Source: an uncultured Muribaculaceae bacterium (GTDB lineage Bacteria; Bacteroidota; Bacteroidia; Bacteroidales; Muribaculaceae). From it: a DNA stretch of 26,687 nt. Location of the stretch: positions 1 to 26,687 of the forward strand of contig CAJUBM010000027.1 in assembly GCA_910584735.1 (NCBI GenBank), given 5' to 3'. A model generated the notes under the pieces. The model was not told the DNA's origin. It ran no database searches and saw only the letters and a program-made list of their open reading frames with translations. The first letter of the stretch is position 1. The number at the start of each line of letters is the position of its first letter. The position numbers and the translations under genes are program-made. Below are positions 23,309 through 26,687 of the stretch, piece after piece.

Positions 23309-24604
23309 ATGAATTGTGCCCCTCTTCAAGGAATCAAGGTCGTTGACTTTACAAATGTGCAGTCAGGTCCTTCATGTACACAGATGCTTGCATGGCTTGG
23401 TGCCGATGTCGTTAAGATAGAGCGTCCGGGAACCGGCGATGCAACACGTAACGAATTGCAGTTCGACCCTAAGCTGCCGAGCTATTACTTCCTGCAGCTT
23501 AACTCGGATAAGAAATCCCTGACTCTTGACGCCGCGACTCCAGATGGTAAGGAGATACTTACGAAACTGATAAAGGAGGCCGATATATTTGTGGAGAATC
23601 TTCATCCCGGAGCTATGGACAAGCTCGGCTTTAGCTGGGAAGAAGTGCACAAACTCAATCCCAGATGTATCTACGGCACTATCAAGGGCTTCCCTCCGAC
23701 ATCGAAGTATAAAGACCTGAAAGCTTACGAGCCTATAGCACAGGTTACCGCTGCCGCTGCAACGACAACCGGCTGGTATGAAGGTGAATATAATATCCCT
23801 ACACAGTCAGGCGCCGCACTGGGCGATTCCAACACGGGTATGCATATGCTCATCGGATTGTTGGCAGCCCTCCAGCAGCGTACGCATACCGGCGAAGGGT
23901 GCTACGTATATCAGTCGATGCACAATGCATGCCTGAACCTTTGCCGTATCAAGACCCGCGACCAGCTTACGCTTGATAAGATTGGTTACCTGACGCAGTA
24001 CATGCAGTATCCTAACCAGAAATTCCCGGACTATGTTCCCCGTTCGGGCAATACGGAGGGTTCCGGCGTTCTCGGCTGGACGTACAAGTGTAAAGGATGG
24101 GAGACCGACCCCAACGACTACGCATATATCATCTTCCAGCGTGGCGCCAAGGATTTCGAGAAGGCTTGTCAGGCCTTCGGTTTCGAAGACTGGCTTACCA
24201 ACCCCGATTTCAACACGGCTGATGCGCGTGACCGCCACAAGGATGAACTGATTGCCCGTGTACAGCAGTGGGCTCTCCAGTATACCAAGTATGAGATTGT
24301 TGAAAAACTGGCTCCGTTCGGCGTTCCTTGCGCCCCGGTACTCAATACCAAGGAGATAATGGAGGATGAAAGCCTCTATGACGGAAACACACTGGTTAAG
24401 ATTAACCAGCCCGGGCCTGTAGGCGAGTTTGTTACTGTAGGCTGTCCGTTCACCATGTCAAACTACCAGCCTACCTATGGTCCATGTCCCGAGCTCGGCG
24501 GCAATACTAAGGAGGTCCTCTCGGGTCTTGGCTATACCGATGACCAGATTGAGGAGTTTGCCAAGAACGGTACAACGGCTCCGCTTCCCGATGGCAAGAT
24601 GTAA
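23309..24604 (+). CDS. frc: Formyl-CoA:oxalate CoA-transferase (class III CoA-transferase)
   Basis: Frc moves CoA from formyl-CoA to oxalate, giving oxalyl-CoA and formate. The 431-residue protein is a family III CoA-transferase: GIKVVDFTNVQSGPSCTQML (8-27) with the conserved Gln18, GADVVKIERPG (31-41), and the catalytic Asp173 in SGAALGDSNTGMH (167-179). KCKGWETDP and a C-terminal CPELGGNTKEVLSGLGY segment complete the picture. Compared with the Oxalobacter enzyme as I remember it, the Trp48 position is Glu49 and the glycine loop GGGGQPG reads EGSGVLG, so the CoA donor may differ. Pairing with oxc downstream strongly supports an oxalate role. Promoter candidates are weak; the ribosome binding site is strong. 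Confidence 0.92.
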   Translation: MNCAPLQGIKVVDFTNVQSGPSCTQMLAWLGADVVKIERPGTGDATRNELQFDPKLPSYYFLQLNSDKKSLTLDAATPDGKEILTKLIKEADIFVENLHPGAMDKLGFSWEEVHKLNPRCIYGTIKGFPPTSKYKDLKAYEPIAQVTAAAATTTGWYEGEYNIPTQSGAALGDSNTGMHMLIGLLAALQQRTHTGEGCYVYQSMHNACLNLCRIKTRDQLTLDKIGYLTQYMQYPNQKFPDYVPRSGNTEGSGVLGWTYKCKGWETDPNDYAYIIFQRGAKDFEKACQAFGFEDWLTNPDFNTADARDRHKDELIARVQQWALQYTKYEIVEKLAPFGVPCAPVLNTKEIMEDESLYDGNTLVKINQPGPVGEFVTVGCPFTMSNYQPTYGPCPELGGNTKEVLSGLGYTDDQIEEFAKNGTTAPLPDGKM

Positions 24605-24798
24605 TCATGCTGTTTGAGAGCATATAAATGTTTCAACTTCCAAATTCGTTTTACGAATGAATATAGAATAGAAATTCATAGTTTTTAGTTGTTAGTGGGT
24701 TTTTAGTTGCCGAAAGCTCTATGCTGATGGCATACAGAACTCCGGCAACTAAAAACTTTTTTCTAATTCTTACTTTTAACAATAAAAAATTAACAACT
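24605..24798 (+). other. Structured frc-oxc intercistronic spacer
   Basis: This 194-nt spacer contains three stem-loops: ATGCT/AGCAT (24607-24623), ATTCGT/ACGAAT (24644-24658) and a 14-bp terminator-like hairpin (24699-24756). GTTTTTAGTTG occurs twice, at 24681-24691 and 24699-24709, so the 3' arm of the large hairpin has two possible partners. The frame of oxc stays open back to 24721, within the hairpin, but no family sequence is encoded there. Confidence 0.7.
24699..24762 (+). terminator. Terminator-like hairpin between frc and oxc
   Basis: A perfect 14-bp stem (24699-24712 with 24743-24756) is followed by six T residues (24757-24762). The loop holds a second small stem, TATGC/GCATA (24720-24734). 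By structure it is an intrinsic terminator or attenuator placed inside what looks like a two-gene operon. Only 36 nt remain between the T-run and the preferred oxc start, leaving little room for a separate promoter. Confidence 0.7.
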
Positions 24799-26532
24799 AT
24801 GTCAGACACGACAACTAAAAATACAACACAGTCCGCCCCTCATTTCCCGGAACAGGTTACGGGTATGTATATCCTGGCAAGGGCGCTGAAAAACTTGGGT
24901 GTTACCGATGTCTACGGGCTTGTGGGAATCCCCATCACTGAGGCCGCGTATATTATACAGGGGCAGGGAATCCGTTTCGTAGGATTCCGCCATGAACAAC
25001 AGGCCGGTATGGCAGCCGCAACCCACGGATATGTGTCGGGTAAGCCGGGTGTGCTTATGACCGTATCATCGCTGGGATTCCTTAACGGCCTTACAGCCAC
25101 AGCCAATGCCACGGTGAACTGTTATCCTATGGTGCAGATTTCGGGTTCCTCCGTACGTGAGCCTATAGATCTTGAACAAGGCACATATGAAGGACTTGAC
25201 CAGCTTAACATTGCAAAACCTCTGGTAAAGGCAGCCTACCGTGTGAACCGCGCGGAGGATATACCTACCGGCGTGGTACGCGCCTTCCGTGCCGCTATGT
25301 CGGGACGTCCCGGAGGTGTCTATCTGGATATTACAACACCGGCCTTGGGGCAGGTTATGGATCATGCCGCAGCTGAGGCTCTGTTAAACACCCCGGTGGA
25401 TTTGCAGCCTGCCATGTTGCCTGCCCCGGAAGCCGTGGAGCGTGCCGTGAATCTGCTGGCAAACGCCAGGAAACCGGCCATCCTTCTTGGCAAGGGTGCG
25501 GCTTTCGCACGTGTGGAAGACCTTGTAAAGGAACTGGTAGAGCGCACCGGTGTGCCTTATTACCCTATGTCTATGGCCAAGGGTATTCTGCCTGACAATC
25601 ATCCGTTGAGCGCCTTGTCTGTGCGGTCTACTATTATGGAGCAGGCGGATGTCGTTATGCTTGTCGGTGCGCGGCTGAACTGGTTACTTTCACGCGGGCA
25701 TGGCAAGTGGAATCCCGCAGGGAAGTTTATCCAGCTTGATATCGATCCTACCGAAATTGATTGCAACCGGCATATCGATGCCCCCGTGATAGGCGATCTC
25801 CGCAGTTCGCTGGAGGCTATCCTTGCCAAACTTCCGGCAAAGATGGGTATGGATCCGCAGTGGGTTCCCGGCATACAGGCTGAGAGCAAGGCCAAGAACG
25901 CCAAATTCCTTGAGCGTCTTGCCCCGCAGACAGTGCCTATGACCCATTGGAGCGCGTTGTCCGCAGCCAAGAAGGTTCTGGAGGCTAATCCTGACGTGAT
26001 ACTTGTGAACGAGGGTGCGAATACTCTTGATGATTGCCGCGATACTATAGACATGTCGCTGCCGCGCCACCGTATAGATTGCGCCACATGGGCCATTATG
26101 GGCATGGGTATGGGTTCTGCTATAGGTGCTGCGGTTGCCACGGGTAAGAGCGTGGTGGCTATCGAAGGTGATTCGGCCTTTGGCTTCTCGGGGATGGATT
26201 TCTCTACGATATGCCGTTTCAAACTTCCGGTTACGGTTTGCGTGTTCAACAACGGCGGTATCTATAACGGTATAGGGAAACCGCTTGACAATACTACCGA
26301 CCCTGCTCCCACCACTCTTGATATAAATGCCAGGTATGACAAACTCGGTGATGCTTTTGGTGCCAAGACATACCTCGTTACTACTCCTGCCGAATTCGAG
26401 GCCGCGCTTTCCGAGGCTGTGGCTTCCAAAGCTCCGGCATTGATTGATGTGCAGCTTGCCGCAGACTCAGGCAAGGAAAGCGGCCATATCGGCTATCTGA
26501 ATCCCACTCCTTTAATGGACATCACCGTCTGA
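24799..26532 (+). CDS. oxc: Oxalyl-CoA decarboxylase
   Basis: Oxc is a thiamine-diphosphate enzyme that converts oxalyl-CoA to formyl-CoA and CO2, the energy-yielding step of oxalate catabolism. The 577-residue protein has the N-terminal pyrimidine-binding domain with the cofactor-activating Glu66 in GFRHEQQAG and with YEGLDQLN (130-137). A central domain and the C-terminal pyrophosphate domain follow, with GDSAFGFSGMDF (457-468) and FNNGGIYNG (483-491), the GDx25-30NN signature. The C-terminus ESGHIGYLNP matches Oxc proteins. An upstream in-frame Met (24721) lies inside the terminator-like hairpin. The Met at 24799 follows an A-rich leader and gives normal length. It is paired with frc; no transporter is seen before the window ends. 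Confidence 0.95.
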   Translation: MSDTTTKNTTQSAPHFPEQVTGMYILARALKNLGVTDVYGLVGIPITEAAYIIQGQGIRFVGFRHEQQAGMAAATHGYVSGKPGVLMTVSSLGFLNGLTATANATVNCYPMVQISGSSVREPIDLEQGTYEGLDQLNIAKPLVKAAYRVNRAEDIPTGVVRAFRAAMSGRPGGVYLDITTPALGQVMDHAAAEALLNTPVDLQPAMLPAPEAVERAVNLLANARKPAILLGKGAAFARVEDLVKELVERTGVPYYPMSMAKGILPDNHPLSALSVRSTIMEQADVVMLVGARLNWLLSRGHGKWNPAGKFIQLDIDPTEIDCNRHIDAPVIGDLRSSLEAILAKLPAKMGMDPQWVPGIQAESKAKNAKFLERLAPQTVPMTHWSALSAAKKVLEANPDVILVNEGANTLDDCRDTIDMSLPRHRIDCATWAIMGMGMGSAIGAAVATGKSVVAIEGDSAFGFSGMDFSTICRFKLPVTVCVFNNGGIYNGIGKPLDNTTDPAPTTLDINARYDKLGDAFGAKTYLVTTPAEFEAALSEAVASKAPALIDVQLAADSGKESGHIGYLNPTPLMDITV

Positions 26533-26542
26533 CAATCGGTTA

Positions 26543-26593
26543 CCGCTCCCCTCGTTGCGGCAGTGAATATGTCTCATTGCCGCCCGGGAGCGG
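26543..26593 (+). terminator. Two-part hairpin downstream of oxc
   Basis: The outer stem CCGCTCCC (26543-26550) pairs with GGGAGCGG (26586-26593). The inner stem GCGGCAGTG (26557-26565) pairs with CATTGCCGC (26575-26583) through one G-U pair. It begins 10 nt after the oxc stop codon and probably marks the transcript end, although the following tract is only moderately T-rich. Confidence 0.55.
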
Positions 26594-26687
26594 GTTCTCA
26601 TTCCCAAATTTCAACTATTACTTTTAATCCCCCTTTACTACTGGTGCGATAAAATCGCGTTAGTTTAGAAATCATCAAATAAAGAGA
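26594..26687 (+). other. Right-edge intergenic sequence
   Basis: The tail is AT-rich and has a small GCGA/TCGC hairpin near 26644-26656. No start codon of a following gene is visible. It may be the leader of the next gene. Confidence 0.5.

Noticed and set aside
24721..24798. Upstream start for oxc
   Set aside because: The ATG lies in the inner stem of the terminator-like hairpin, and the encoded residues are not part of the Oxc family. 24799 fits length and context.
1..26687. CRISPR array, tRNA, rRNA, phage or known defence genes
   Set aside because: No regularly spaced repeats, cloverleaf-like sequences, rRNA segments, or integrase, transposase or nuclease motifs were recognised in the gene products or intergenic regions.

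Overview
The window looks like chromosomal DNA from a gut-type Bacteroidales bacterium, most plausibly Muribaculaceae. The clues are the LpxC-FabZ fusion protein (typical of Bacteroidetes), the purH - mreBCD - mrdA - rodA gene order, several TAnnTTTG promoter -7 boxes, mostly weak or absent Shine-Dalgarno sequences, and an oxalate-degradation pair (frc, oxc) in an otherwise Bacteroidales-like context. The family-level assignment is an inference. No rRNA, tRNA, CRISPR array, insertion sequence or prophage gene was recognised.

Layout. 1-159: intergenic DNA with one copy of a GC-rich palindromic repeat. 160-1464 (-): DEAD-box RNA helicase, divergent from purH (1679-3214, +). 3303-9144 (+): the rod-shape/elongasome cluster mreB, mreC, mreD, mrdA (PBP2), rodA. 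9146-10375 (-): a Bcr/CflA-type MFS transporter, convergent with rodA at 1 nt. 10442-13637 (-): the lipid A operon lpxD, lpxC-fabZ, lpxA, closed by a clear intrinsic terminator. 13852-19084 (+), divergent from lpxD: a four-gene envelope O-acetylation cluster (secreted SGNH hydrolase, MBOAT acyltransferase, two tandem DHHW/AlgX-like proteins), closed by a 12-bp-stem terminator. 19085-19445: an intergenic island with two more repeat copies in inverted orientation. 19446-22978 (-): tsaD, pncC/cinA, fbp (class III). 22979-23308: a 330-nt divergent regulatory region. 23309-26532 (+): frc and oxc, separated by a highly structured 194-nt spacer.

How the genes fit together. Much of the window serves the cell envelope. 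MreBCD positions the PBP2-RodA peptidoglycan synthase, the lpx operon makes the acylated disaccharide of lipid A, and the MBOAT/SGNH/DHHW cluster probably moves acetyl groups across the inner membrane onto an unidentified exported glycan. Frc loads oxalate onto CoA and Oxc decarboxylates oxalyl-CoA to formyl-CoA and CO2, with formyl-CoA serving as CoA donor for the next turn. No oxalate/formate exchanger is visible before the window ends.

The least explained items are: (i) a roughly 40-nt palindromic repeat, present three times, two of them as a perfect inverted pair and two followed by a second stem-loop with a shared loop sequence; (ii) the O-acetylation cluster, whose first DHHW protein has a polycationic N-terminal segment and a polyanionic tail; (iii) the frc-oxc spacer, which has a duplicated hairpin arm able to pair in two ways; and (iv) an Frc that departs from the Oxalobacter enzyme in two active-site loops.
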